DNA of 64,000 bases from Lamellibrachia satsuma (GCA_033239005.1 BSQZ01000039.1:3364816-3428815); one strand, 5' to 3'. Shown: positions 49,351 to 61,750, counted from the stretch's first letter. A program made the numbers and translations. Notes: a model not told the origin generated them from the letters alone.

Positions 49351-51480
49351 TATAATAATAATAATAATAACAAAATGACTTCTTTGGCGCCAATATCCTC
49401 GGAAAATCCGAGCTCAGTGGCGCATCAAAACCAAAGGATTAGGCATTATCGTGATCATGTACAATGCAGAAAGTCTTCAACATATGGATGGAGGTGACAA
49501 GAAGCTAAGGAGGATAGGCAATTTTAAAAAGATAGGTTTCCAGGTGACGGCGAAATGAAGCGATATGTCTTGCTGATTTTATGCTGTGCGGGAGTGAATT
49601 CCACAAAGTTGGTGCAGCAACCGAGAACGCTCGAGTTCCAGCGTTTGTCGTAACTCTGGGAACAGAAAGTAAATCAGAACCAGACGACCGAAGCTGTCTG
49701 GACTGTCTTACTGGAATAAGCATTGAATGTAAATATGCAGGTTGTTTGGTTGCAAGGGCTTGATAGGTAATTGTACAGATCTTAAAAATAATACGATATC
49801 GCACAGGGAGCCAATGCAGTGATTTTAAAAGTGGCACTGAACGAGAGAAACGAGGATATCGTGTAACTACCCTAGCCAAACAATTTTGGACACGTTGAAG
49901 TTTTGTAATATTTTGATAGCAATATTGTGAAGGAGGGAATTGCAATAATCGAGTATACTGCTAACAAGAGCTGTTGCAATAGGTTTAGCGACTGAAAGTG
50001 ACATATACCGGCGAATACGGCGAAGGTCACGCATATGATAAAAACAGCAACGACACGTTTGAGAAATATGTTGTCTAAAATTGAAGTTCTTATCAAAGGT
50101 GACTCCCAAATTCCGCGCTGAGGCTGCTGGTGTGATATTTTGACTCAGGATACGTGTCGGGAAAAAACGATCAAGTTTGCCACAGTGCTTTGGAGTACAA
50201 ATGATGAGAAATTCAGTTTTGTCTGCGTTTAACTTTAATTTGTTGTCAGTCATCCAGAGGAAAATTTCGTGGAGACAATCGCTGAGTTGATTTAGGGAGC
50301 GATTTGTATCTGGGGTAGCCAAAGAAATGTAGATATGTGTGTCATCTGCATAAAGGTGGTGATCCAACTTATGATTTTTGATAACAGAGCCGAGTGGCGT
50401 AGTGTAAACAGTGAACAGCAAAAGCCCGAGAACGGAACCCTGGGGACCCCACACGAAGTGGGGAGTGCGGCCGAGAAACAATTTTCTATCTTTATGGTTT
50501 GGTGTCTACCAGTTAGGTAAGATAAAAACCGGTTCAGAGCTGTACCAGATATGCCATTCCACAATGATAAGCGTTTAGTAAGAATGTTGTGATCTATAGT
50601 ATCAAAGGCAGCAGACAGGTCAAGCAAGGTAAGTGCTGTTACGTTTCCTTTGTCAATGTTTAGGGTAACGTCATTGTGTACTTTTAAAATAGCAGTTTCT
50701 GTGGAATGAAACTGTTTATAAGCTGATTGTGACACATTAGATAAGCAATTTGAGCTGATGTGAGCCCTTAGACGGATTGCTACGACTTTTTCCAGTATTT
50801 TGGAAATAAAGCTGAGATTGGAAACAGGTCTATAACTGTTTAGATATTCTTTACGCAGAGATGTCTTCTTAAGAAGAGGGTTGACATGGGCGTGTTTGAA
50901 ATCATCCGGAAACAAGCCAGAACACAGTGATGTATTTATAATCGGTTTAGGCAATATATCAAGACAAGCTTTCACCAGTACGGTTGGGGTGGATCAATAT
51001 CACAGGACTTATTTGGGGAGGCCATTATTATTTTCTTCACATCATCAACTGTGGCAGGTTCAAACGATACAAGTAAAGAATCTACTCGTGGAGGGTCCAC
51101 GTTTACAGTACTTAAAATATAACTTGGGAAAGCAGAACGGATAAGACTGATTTTGTCCTTTAAATGACTAGAGAATGAGTCACATAGATACTTGATTGAA
51201 ACATGATTAGGAAGAGATGGGACAGGCCTATGTAGAATTTGATTTATGCAGTTCCATAGCTGACGTGGACTTTCAGAGTTATTTGAGACCATATTTGTGT
51301 AATAATCCGATTTACCTTTGGTCATTTGTCTGTAGCAGTAGTGACACTGTTTTGAATAACGCGACCTGATGAGCGTGATTTGCGCCATACGCGCTCAAGA
51401 TAACGACGACGCCTTTTAGATTGTAGAATTTCGGGAGTCATCCAAGGAGCGGGTGGCTTTTGTGATACAGATTTGGATTT
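49351..51480 (-). mobile_element. L2/CR1-group LINE inserted into NXPE copy 4
   Basis: On the minus strand the element starts in the linker between endonuclease and RT (PAPWMTPEILQSKRRRRYLE, then RVWRKS). It continues with RT blocks YLNSYRPVSNLSFISKILEK, LLDLSAAFDTIDHNIL, a GVPQGSVLG block split by a frameshift near 50440, [12 protein letters not shown] and [11 protein letters not shown], and ends with SLHWLPVRYRIIFKI and APTLWNSLPHSIKSA. It closes with a TTA-repeat tail (49351-49372). Frameshifts near 50975 and 49900 also occur. It has the same orientation as the host gene. Instead of a target duplication, about 33 host bases are missing. Confidence 0.88.
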
Positions 51481-51610
51481 TATTATCTTCCGGAACCTTA
51501 TAGCACATGCGCATAATGCTGACTCGTTCATCGGTTGGAACTTTTGGTCTGGTTGCGTCATTAGTGAAAAACGGTGGGACATTGTTCTTTTCCATAAAAT
51601 AGGACTCTTA
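51481..51610 (-). pseudogene. NXPE-like pseudogene (copy 4), upstream part
   Basis: The minus strand reads ILWKRTMSHRF, then KFQPMNESALCACAIRFRKI, matching copy 3 (SLWKRTTDNY, YQPMNESALCACAKKFEKL). It ends at the LINE junction. Everything further 5' is replaced by microsatellites, a LINE end and R1. Confidence 0.8.
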
Positions 51611-51663
51611 GGCAAACCAACAACCTGAAATTTGTCTTATACTTATAATTTGTCCTATACTTA

Positions 51664-51990
<327 letters not shown>

Positions 51991-52004
51991 ATTCTTTCTC
52001 ATGT

Positions 52005-52500
52005 CTCTTCGTTACTCTTATCTGCAGCTCCGTCTCGAGGAGGCATGTTTTATTTGCGCTGTCTACTTCGATTAGCCCTCTTTCGCCAGTTGGTGGCCTG
52101 AACATCTGTCAGTCGTTGATGATGTGGTCCGCCGTCTGCTCTGGTGCACCGCATTCGCCGTTGGCACGCTCTACTAGGCCCATGCACGCATTGATGACTT
52201 GAATCGGCCGACACCAGTCCGTAAACGGTTCAGCATAGTCCATTGTCGGCGCGGAAGCTCCTCACGTGTTACCTGCTTGCGCGGGTAGTCGAAGAAGCGA
52301 TGGAACATTGATGGTTCTGCTACCTGCCACTGTGTCTTTCAGCTGTTTTTTAGCCAGGTGTCCGTAAAGACGTCTGGCTGTACAGACTGCAGGAGCCGTT
52401 GCGCTGCTCGGGCGAAGGACCGACGAGACTTCAACCGGTTGCGGATTGGTGGGTCGTCACAACATAATGTAGGAGATGGGAAACGTTCTTGATTGGTGTG
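52005..52500 (-). mobile_element. LINE 3'-end fragment with Cys-His motif
   Basis: The minus strand reads [20 protein letters not shown] then ADHIIND, followed after a stop by [20 protein letters not shown]. This is the C-terminal ECG-xx-QT-x-DHI motif region seen at the end of several LINE reverse transcriptases. The clade is uncertain. Upstream sequence to 52500 is decayed. Confidence 0.6.
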
Positions 52501-52544
52501 CAAACTATCCCCATCTAACGGATAGTTTAGAACTGCCAGTTATT

Positions 52545-52790
52545 TTTTTGTTCGCAAGGTGTCGCTAATGTATGCGTTTTGCTTCCACTAGCGTCATCTA
52601 GCGGATTTTTGTAGTTGAAATACTAGTAACTCTATTATTCTCGAAGTGGCAACGCAGTGGCATATTCTAGGGTAAACGTATGCGACCTGTCTTAGATATA
52701 GCAAAAAAGCACCGACTTCACACGACACTGCTACCCTTTGAGCCACTAACGCTGTCATTAATGTTTTACTGAGCCACTGGCCTCTATAAT
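52545..52790. repeat. Dispersed repeat R1 (copy at NXPE copy 4)
   Basis: Matches 32066-32340 base for base over long stretches (ccactagcgtcatctagcgg, gtatgcgacctgtcttagat), in the same orientation relative to the NXPE copy. Confidence 0.85.
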
Positions 52791-52834
52791 GTCTTTATAA
52801 CACTAATTACATTGTTTTTGCTGCTGCTTTATGG

Positions 52835-52835
<1 letters not shown>

Positions 52836-52867
<32 letters not shown>

Positions 52868-52889
52868 TGTATGTATGTATGTATGTATG
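52836..52889. repeat. (GTAT)n microsatellite
   Basis: About 13 units of gtat, abutting the 3'-truncated end of CR1 copy C. Confidence 0.97.
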
Positions 52890-53052
52890 CATTTACACTT
52901 CCCAAAATTTAATAACATTTGCCATTTAACTAATTTATCTAGATCATCCTGTAAAATTTTTCTATCTGTATCATTAGTAACCTTTCTGAATACTTTTGTG
53001 TCATCTGCAAATTTTAGTACTTTGCTAGATATGTCATCTTCCGAATCATTTG

Positions 53053-53136
<84 letters not shown>

Positions 53137-55400
53137 CAGTATAGGGCCTAATACTGATCCCTGTGGTACCCCACTGAGACCAGATTTCCTGTTTGAAATC
53201 TCACCATCTATAATTACTTCTCTGTCTTCTGTGTGTAAGCCATGTTTCTATCCAGTATATTACATCATTACCTATTCCATGGGCATTTAGTTTAAGTAAA
53301 AATCTTTGATGTGGCACTTTATCGAAAGCTTTCTGAAAATCTAAATATGCAACATCCACTGGTGACCCGTCATCTACCCACTTTGTAATTTCTTCAAAAA
53401 AACACAAGAGATTGGTTAGACATGACCTTGCTTTTAGAAACCCATGTTGAGATGTATTTATTAATTTATGTTTTACAATGAATTCCACCATGTGGTCTAT
53501 AATTAATGTTTCAAGTAATTTACATACAACTGATGTTAAACTCACTGGTCTGCAATGTTCTAGTTTGTTCCTCGATCCTTTCTTAAATAGCGGTGTAATG
53601 GTTGCTTCTTTCCACTCTGAAGGAGCTATTCCTTCTTCTAGTGACAAGTTAAATACTTTTGCTAGTGGGGTACTAATTTGCTCAACAATTTCCTTAAGCA
53701 GTTTTGGAGGTATCCCATCAACTCCACGTGATTTATTATCTTTCATCTTCTTAATTTTCTTTGCTATCATTTCAGGAGTTACAAATAACTGCCCCAAATG
53801 TTCTGATTTATTGCCCTCAAATTTAGTAAATGGAACTGGAAGTGAGCTGATATATTCTGTGGCAAAAACTGAGCTGAAATACTCATTCAGGACCTCTGCC
53901 GTTTGAAACCCCTCTGAAATTATGTTTTCACTGTTGTTTTCCAGTGGTCCAACCTTATCCCGACCTTTCGTTTACTCCTTACATAAGCATAGAAACTCTT
54001 GCAATCATTTTTTATATTACCTGCCCATTTTTTTCAAAGGTTCTTTTAGATTTTCTAATTTCAGTTGTAGCTAGGTTAAGTGCCTCTTTGTCGTTTGTGT
54101 AGTTTCTACATTTCCAATATTTTTATAAACACTCCACAGCATGTGTTTGTGAGCAATAGCCACTTTTGGCAGGTGTTTCTTCCTGGACCTTTCCCTTGTT
54201 TTCTTAATGGAACACATTTCTCAATAATGCCCTCAATCTCATATTTTAAACAAGTCCAGCATTCTGTTGCTGTCTTGTTCTTCAGCAAGTTATTCCAATC
54301 TATATTTGCTAGATATGTTCTCATCTTTTAACATATTTGCCTTTGTTGAAGTTCCTCCTCCATTGTTTTTTATATGTATTCCCTGTGTTTACTTTTATAT
54401 TAAAATGGATTTGGTTATGGTCACTTGAACCCAAAGGTTTGTGTTCTTTAACATTGTCAACTAATTCATTTTGAGAAGACAAAATTAAATCTAACACATT
54501 CCCACCCCTGGTTGGTTCCAAGACATGTTGAGTAAGGAAACAATCCTGTGTTTGAGGTAGAAACTGATGGTCGTCGCCTCCAGCACTCTCTAGTGGCCAT
54601 GGTTAGAATCACCCATTATAACACATTCCCCCTTGCTCACCTCCCTTATCGCCTTTTGTAATTTTACATCTTCCTCTTGTCCTATGTTAGGACTATGATA
54701 AACTACTCCTATTGTTAATGTTGAGTTCCAGGTAACTATGTTACACCAAACTGCTTCTTCACGATCTGCTTCACTTTCCAATGTTATTTCATATGCTTGG
54801 ATATATTCTTTAATATATAAACTTACTCCACCTCCCCTTCTTTCTCGTCTATCCTTCTTAAACACTGCATAGCCTGTCAGTGCTAACTCAGCATCTACTA
54901 TATTTTTATTTGCCCATGATTCTGTGATGCCTATTACATGAGGATCAATATCTGCTACTATAATGTCTAACTCACTTCTTTATTTACTATGCTCCTGGCA
55001 TTTAAGCATACACATTTACGTTCATTGTCTGAAATGATTGGAGAAAATTTCTTTGGATGTGTTTTTCTAGTAGTACTCCTTTGAGTTTTCTCTGTCAGTT
55101 CCCCCTGCGCATCTAGTTTAAATAATTTATGGTACCTGTGCCTTCGTCGACAACTCTGACAAACTCACACCCAAGAACTGCAGTACCCTTCCCTGTCAGA
55201 TGAAAAAGTTTTCTCTTCCCACAAAGTTTAACCACATGTCTATGAAGCCTACTTCCTCCTCCATACATACCTTCTGTACTTGTGTTTTGATCGCCATCCT
55301 CCTACAGTTCCTATATTAATCTCCCCTGCCTCCCATTATTGGTAATATCCCCGACAATACAATCTGTCCAACTCGTGCCTCTTTAAGTGTCCATGCATGT
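52889..55400 (-). mobile_element. CR1-like LINE copy C with ORF1 esterase, endonuclease and RT, 3'-truncated
   Basis: On the minus strand, 55390-55110 reads TLKEARVGQIVLSGILPIMG, GFIDMWLNFVGREN and HLTGKGTAVLGCEFVRVV, the end of the SGNH-esterase ORF1 domain known in CR1 elements; the usual DGLHL reads FFHL. The endonuclease follows (55000-54430: ITESWANKN, ERRGGGVSLYIKEY, WNSTLTIGVVYHSPN, MGDSNH, SSDHNQIHFN). RT follows (53800-52920: [76 protein letters not shown]). A TA tract splits the palm region. Homology ends at FGKCK next to a GTAT microsatellite. Frameshifts are numerous. Confidence 0.85.
53055..53131. repeat. (TA)n microsatellite grown inside the CR1 RT coding sequence
   Basis: Copy A has only tttatatatattacaaac here (the LINE's own I-Y-I-N codons). 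Copy C has about 75 bases of TA at the same point, flanked by otherwise colinear LINE sequence. Confidence 0.9.
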
Positions 55401-55404
55401 ATAT

Positions 55405-55690
55405 GTTTTACTAATATACACAACTATAAAATAATTAACCTAAACACATACGGTCTATTTCAGTGAAATCGTAGAGCTGGTTTGTAAGCTTAATTATAAT
55501 TTAACTTTAAAACATTCTTCTCATGTACTAACTCGACCAATTTTCCTATCAAGCTGTGCCTCTATCGTCCGTATATGCAATAACCTCTTCCAAGTAGCTC
55601 CTCCAACCGACCAAATATGCACTAACTTCTCCCATATTCCTTCAATTTAGCGTCTCTAGTGTGTACGTATACACTAACGTGAGTAGTATG
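55405..55690. repeat. Dispersed repeat R2 (second copy)
   Basis: Matches 35327-35600 closely (acacatacggtctatttcag, gtgcctctatcgtccgtata). It begins where CR1 copy C ends. Confidence 0.85.
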
Positions 55691-55774
55691 TGTGAAATTC
55701 TGAGCAAAAATGTGGGGCTCATTCTGATTAGTCGAAATTTGAAATGGAACGTTCTGATTGGTTGTGCGCTTAAT

Positions 55775-55900
55775 GCCGCCCGGGGCGCCACGTGAGAATC
55801 CCATATTATCGCTCAAATGTGGGGCAGATTTTGGGGCTCATCAGATTGGTCGAGAGCAGTTTCACCTCCGGGGCGCCACGTGAAAATCCCCAATTATCGC
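55775..55900. repeat. 86-bp tandem duplication with CACGTG
   Basis: ggggcgccacgtgagaatcc at about 55783 recurs as ggggcgccacgtgaaaatcc at about 55869, each followed by a tattatcgc- or aattatcgc-type sequence. Confidence 0.8.
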
Positions 55901-56014
55901 CCCTGAGGCACTGTTTTACAGTAATATTGTCGCCAGGGGCGCTACGGGTCAAGTGTGTCGACGGCTCTGATTGGTCGAGAGCAGTCACGTCACCCTTTTG
56001 CGGTCATACTGTTG

Positions 56015-56340
56015 GTGATATCTCTATGGAGGCTGCCATCTTGTTTTGCTGCCATGTTGTTTTGCGATGATACGGTCACCAGAGGTGCTACAGGTCAAAT
56101 GTGCAGTCACGTGACTTACGACGTCACATTTCCTCATTTGCATATCACGTGACCTCTCTATGGAGGCTGCCATGTTGTTTTGCTGCCATGTTGTTTTGCG
56201 ATGCTACGGTCACCAGGAGGCGCTGCTGCGCGTCAAATGTGCAGTCGCGTGACTTACGACGTCACAGTTCATCATTTGCATATCACGTGACCTTTCTATT
56301 GAGGCCGCCATCTTGTTTTGCTGCCATGTTGCTTTGGATT
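56015..56340. repeat. Roughly 135-bp tandem array, three units, rich in promoter-type motifs
   Basis: Units begin near 56021, 56155 and 56293 (tctctatggaggctgccat). Each unit or junction carries GCCATCTTG or GCCATGTTG (YY1-like), TCACGTGA (56107, 56145, 56283), GACGTCAC (56120, 56258) and ATTTGCAT (56136, 56274). Whether any of it is active cannot be judged from sequence. Confidence 0.8.
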
Positions 56341-56394
56341 GATACGATTACCAGACGGCACTGCGGGGCAAGGTTTTGCGTTGATACAATTGCC

Positions 56395-56605
56395 AGTTAG
56401 GGTTAGGCTTAGTAACACTAATGGAAAATTCGAGAAAAACTGGTAAACTGTAGGAATAATTGCCAGTTTGTGTTAGTAACCCTAATCAAAGGTCAAAGGT
56501 CACCGACCTTTTGTACTAATCCAATTACCAGATAGGGTTAGGGTTAGTAACTCTAATTATGTCGTCTGTAGTGAACCCTAATACGAACCCTGACCCTAAC
56601 CCTAA
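56395..56605. repeat. Telomere-like TTAGGG words and a DR1 site
   Basis: gttagggttagg at 56397, agggttagggttag at 56533 and ccctaaccctaa near 56594, in a decayed block. AGGTCA-A-AGGTCA lies at 56490-56502. Confidence 0.7.
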
Positions 56606-56959
56606 AAGAACATGCAGGAAGAACGGTTGTTATGACAGTGGCGGCTCGATTTACTACTGACGATTATGGCGCGCTTGTTGAGACATGTCTGGGTACAGAA
56701 CCGGTTTCATGTAGTTTTTGTCTTCTTTTCTGGAACGTTCGAACGAAACCATGGAATTTTCCACGCTCACGAAAGGAAACAGACCCCCACATTTTCACCC
56801 TGCTAGAAGACTGAAACCTAGCGGACGAATGTTCGTGCATGCAGCGGAAAAAAATAGCCGCGCATGTAAGCTATACGGCGCATATCGCATCATAGCATTA
56901 TATTGAGAACTGAGAACTACATACCGCCTATAATAATACGAGTCCGCAAGAACACCGCG

Positions 56960-56979
56960 AGGTCAAAAGGTCAAGGTCA
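56960..56979 (+). promoter_or_regulatory. AGGTCA direct repeats (DR2 plus DR0)
   Basis: Three exact AGGTCA half-sites at 56960-56965, 56968-56973 and 56974-56979, the classic nuclear-receptor half-site. No gene follows at close range, so the function is unproven. Confidence 0.3.
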
Positions 56980-57033
56980 ATAATGCATAAACACCGCCGC
57001 ACCTGCGAGTTGTATGTGTCTTACGCCAGCTGC

Positions 57034-57035
<2 letters not shown>

Positions 57036-57112
<77 letters not shown>

Positions 57113-57164
57113 GGTTTTGGACCTACAATACATAAAGTAGCAGGTTTTCGACCTCCAATACATA

Positions 57165-57252
<88 letters not shown>

Positions 57253-57305
57253 TATGTATTGGAGGTCGAAAACCTGCTACTTTATGTATTGTAGGTCCAA
57301 AGACC
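57036..57305. repeat. Hairpin: minisatellite arms around (TA)n
   Basis: A TA run at 57036-57108 precedes the left arm at 57109-57169 (contains ggttttcgacctccaataca), which is the reverse complement of 57248-57305, with a TA run at 57171-57247 as the loop. The arms are units of the 31-bp minisatellite that follows. Confidence 0.95.
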
Positions 57306-58076
57306 TGCTACTTTAGGCTTTGTGGGTCCAAGAACCTACAACTTTATGTATTGTAGGTCCAAAGACCTGCTACTTTATGTATTGTAGACCCAAAGACCTG
57401 AAACTTTATGTATTGTAGGTCCAAAGACCTACAACTTTATTTACTCTAGGTCCAAAGACCTGCTACATTATGTTGTGTAGGTCTAAATACCTACAACTTT
57501 ATGTATTGTAGGTCCAAGGGCCTACAACTTTATGTATTGTAGGTCCAAAAAACATACATCTTTATGTATTGTAGGTCCAAAGACCTGCTACTTTATGTAT
57601 TGTAGATCCAAAGACCTGCTACGTTATGTATTGTAGGTCCAAAGACCTACAACTTTATTTACTCTAGGTCCAAAGACCTGCTACTTTATGTTGTGTAGGT
57701 CTAAATACCTACAACTTTATGTATTGTAGGTCCAAGGGCCTACAACTTTATGTGTTGTAGGTCCAAAAACATACATATTTATGTATTGTAGGTCCAAAGC
57801 CCTACAACTGTATGTATTGTAGGTCAAAATACCTGCTACTTTATGTTTTGTAGGTTCAAGGACCTACAACTTTATGTATTATAGGCCCAAATACCTGCTA
57901 CTTTAGGTTTTGTGGGGTCAAGGATCTACAACTTTATGTATTGGAGGTCCAAAGACCTCCTACTTTATGTATTGTAGGTCCATAGACCTGCTACTTTATG
58001 TATTGTAGGTCCAAAAACATACATCTTTTTGTATTGTAGGTCCAAGGATATATAACTTTATGTATTGTAGGTCCAA

Positions 58077-58077
<1 letters not shown>
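57251..58077. repeat. 31-bp minisatellite, about 26 units, with a 7-unit higher-order repeat
   Basis: The monomer is tttatgtattgtaggtccaa plus agacctgctac or agacctacaac; its centre GGTCCAAAGACC is itself palindromic. The variant tttatttactctagg occurs at 57436 and 57654, 218 bases (7 monomers plus one base) apart, with the intervening variants repeated in the same order. Confidence 0.95.

Positions 58078-58110
<33 letters not shown>
58078..58110. repeat. (GA)n microsatellite
   Basis: Pure GA, directly before the second 'TKG' repeat. Confidence 0.97.
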
Positions 58111-58394
<284 letters not shown>

Positions 58395-59482
58395 CAGTGA
58401 GCGAGGTCGTCAAGCCCGCAATATGTGACCGACTATGCTCGAGACTGTCCCCGTTGCTGGGCCGTCCGACCAGCAGGACAGTGAGCGAGACACTATAGTC
58501 GTATTGTGGGGAAGGGGGCAGGGTGCGAAGTCGTCGACTCTGTTAGCCATCCCCGTCATCTGCACTATTGCCAACGTCATGAAAGAGAGGACGTGGCCGC
58601 TGTCCCAGAGATGATTAACTGTTTTGAGTTGTAGCTGTTTATGTACTTGTTGTTGTTGTTGTTGAATTGTATTAAATATGCCATTAATTGGCATTGACAT
58701 TGTTAAGAACCTCTTGTGCATTTTTTTACTATGAAAAGTATTAGATTGAACAAATAGTATTATAATTTCTTGAAACACTTTTCAGTGTACAGTTAGAAAG
58801 TAGAAAGCATTTTTTTTAAACAGTAGTTTATTTAACACAGTTGTGGGTAATTTTAAGGAAAAAAAAATTGCGACAAATATTGATGTAGCTGTTAGTTACA
58901 TTGTGTAAAGTAGAATAAGCTGCATGTAACACTAAAACCCTTACTTTGCTAGCATTATTACTTCCAAAGATATGAGGCGTTTTTGACAAAAAAGGTGTTT
59001 AATTGCCACTGAAATGAACGGTACAAATGCAATGCTTTTAAAATAGGGGAACACATTTTGAATAATAAAATAATAATGTTGTTTTTAAATCCACTTGCCG
59101 AGTCTCCCCTTAAGCTGAATAAATTATTATTATTTTTTAAATAAAAAAAATCAAGTAAATTCTTACTGCCCCAATTTTGCTTTACAAAAGAAGGTCACTA
59201 GTAACCATTATTACAACTAAAATGTGTTACATTATGACACTGGTGACAAAGTGATGCTAGTTTTGACATTCCTTAACAATGGCGGTAATTACAAAGCAAT
59301 TAATTGTGTCCGTATTTTTTTTTTACAAAGATCACGTTATTATATTAGTAGAATATCATGAGGATGCCTTTATCTTCAAACGGTCCAAATATATGCCAGA
59401 TATGTGCATGGTAACTAAGGTAGCTTTGGTAAGAAACATACAAAACTTTGACCTCTAATTTCTCAGTTTGAAGATTTCTACC

Positions 59483-59686
<204 letters not shown>

Positions 59687-59689
59687 AGT

Positions 59690-59852
59690 GCACTCTGACC
59701 TGCGATCACACATATAGCCTTATCGTCAGCAGCATCACAGTAGCGAACTGTTCGTTGACCTTTGCATTGACCGTACTTCAACGCGGCCTGTTCAGCCACG
59801 CGTTTCGGCTGTTCCACAAGCCACTGTGATATAGGTATAGGCACTCCCTTCG
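59690..59852 (-). repeat. 'TKG' dispersed repeat (copy 3)
   Basis: The minus strand encodes an ATG-initiated uninterrupted frame, [20 protein letters not shown], then [20 protein letters not shown] and [17 protein letters not shown], running into the TA tract. It is the least damaged copy. Confidence 0.7.
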
Positions 59853-59954
59853 TACCCATGCTCTCTATCTACCCCCCCCCCCTCCCTCTCTCTCTCGGAC
59901 GCACGCATGCACACACACCAGCAGGCATGCACGCACTAAAGCAAGCAAGCATGC

Positions 59955-60067
<113 letters not shown>

Positions 60068-61269
60068 GAGAGGGGGACAGATCGATAGAGATATAATCGT
60101 TCAGTTGATGTGCATCCATTGAAACACACAGGAGCGTCTGCCCGTATACATTTTTAACATTACTACTTAACGTGACTGATCTAATCTCGGAATTGGGGGC
60201 ACTGTGTAAACATTATTAATGACACCACCCTGTACATTCTAGTACTGCTGGCGGTGCTTTAATGTCACACGAAGCGTCTTGTAATAAATCTCCATGAACG
60301 ACCATCCCCGCTGAATACGTAGTGTCATTATGTACATTATATGGGTCAGACTACAGTTGACTTTCCTGCTGATTGTTTCACGCGAAAGTTAGACGCATTA
60401 AATTGTGATATGTGAAATTAACCATATCATATGATGTGGCATACGAGCAATTGAGCAAACGTTTTTTTGTAGCTGTCGGTTGTGAAATACAACAGAGTTT
60501 AAAAGGTAGATGATTTATGAGAATTGTTCCGCTATGTGTCACAGGAGCATGAATACATGGCTATGTTTGTAAATATTGACGGGCATCGCACGTGCAGCGC
60601 TTAAGAAAAACTGGACGTATGTGATTTAGACTAAGCTTGAGATGATGGCAGCTGCAGTAAAAATGTCCTTATCATCAGACAAATCGTCAACATTGCCACT
60701 AATACAATTATGCACTGTGGCCTGACCTCAATAACGACATGGACAATATAAATGCATCACCGACACTAGTACCCGAAACCTTTATTGCCCTCGTGGTTAG
60801 TGACACATTTGTAATCGACACGCGTGACTAGGCACCACATGTCATGGTACTAGTGCTAGTTTATTTATACAGGTACTGCGTAGACCCTTTTACCAGCTAG
60901 TCGTCGGCATTCCGCACAGATCAATTGACGCAGGTGTTACAACGCTACTGAAACAGGTGAGTTTTGCATACCTTTTTAATCCCTTTGCCGTTTTTAATAA
61001 GATTTTAAGATATTGTCAAAAATAGAATCGCATCCTTAATTGTTTGGCTACTTCAATAAGTGTCTAGAAACAATCTTGGTCGTTGTTCAGTGATATTTGT
61101 TTTACATCTTGACATGATATTTGCTTCGCCCAAAATGAAATGTTCCTCGCCGTGGATACCTTAACCTTTTCATCAATATCATGTTAATATGGTTTCACGT
61201 CAAAACATTTGTTATAACATAACCAAACGGGTTTTGACTGAGCAGAAATTTCCGCCATCTTCTCAATAC

Positions 61270-61750
61270 GACTTCGCCAGTACCGATGACGTCCTGGTAG
61301 AATGAGGTCATCGTATACTTGTGGAAGTTCGTAGTTCCAGTCATCTCGGTTGATCGCTGCCTATGTATTACGTGTCCATAATGGTTTCTTTAACGTGTCT
61401 TCTCATTCTGTGGGATTTTCTAACCGCCACATTTACTCCCCCCAGCCTATTAGATGGTTCTCTGTGGTTGTGTGATCTGTGAGGACCGACATGTTGGTGT
61501 TTGACAGCGGCCGTTTCTTTTCGCTCCTCGTGTATTGTTGTCTTGGTGCGTTCTCCGTAACTTTCTTGCTTTCATATATTCTGGTATTAAACAACCTCCC
61601 TGTCACCCTGTTGTTCCTGTTCTACATGGTCTTTGGGTGTACCGACATACGTCTGAGGGTTGTGTGGGGACGCTGTGGCCACCCCGTACTTCTCCAGTAC
61701 CCTATCAAAACTCTCTTATGGTTTGCTATCATCTGGGTTCGTCGCAATAA
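61270..61750 (-). pseudogene. Penelope-like element relic in the right arm
   Basis: Minus-strand pieces read SFDRVLEKYGVAT, then HNHREPSNRLGG, SHRMRRHVKETIMDT and NFHKYTMT, the mirrored and more decayed counterpart of 43180-43670. Confidence 0.65.

Noticed and set aside
56395..56605. True telomere or telomere fusion
   Set aside because: Only a few dispersed TTAGGG words in decayed sequence, with complex DNA on both sides.
57251..58077. CRISPR-like array because of short palindromic repeats
   Set aside because: There are no spacers; it is a head-to-tail 31-bp minisatellite.
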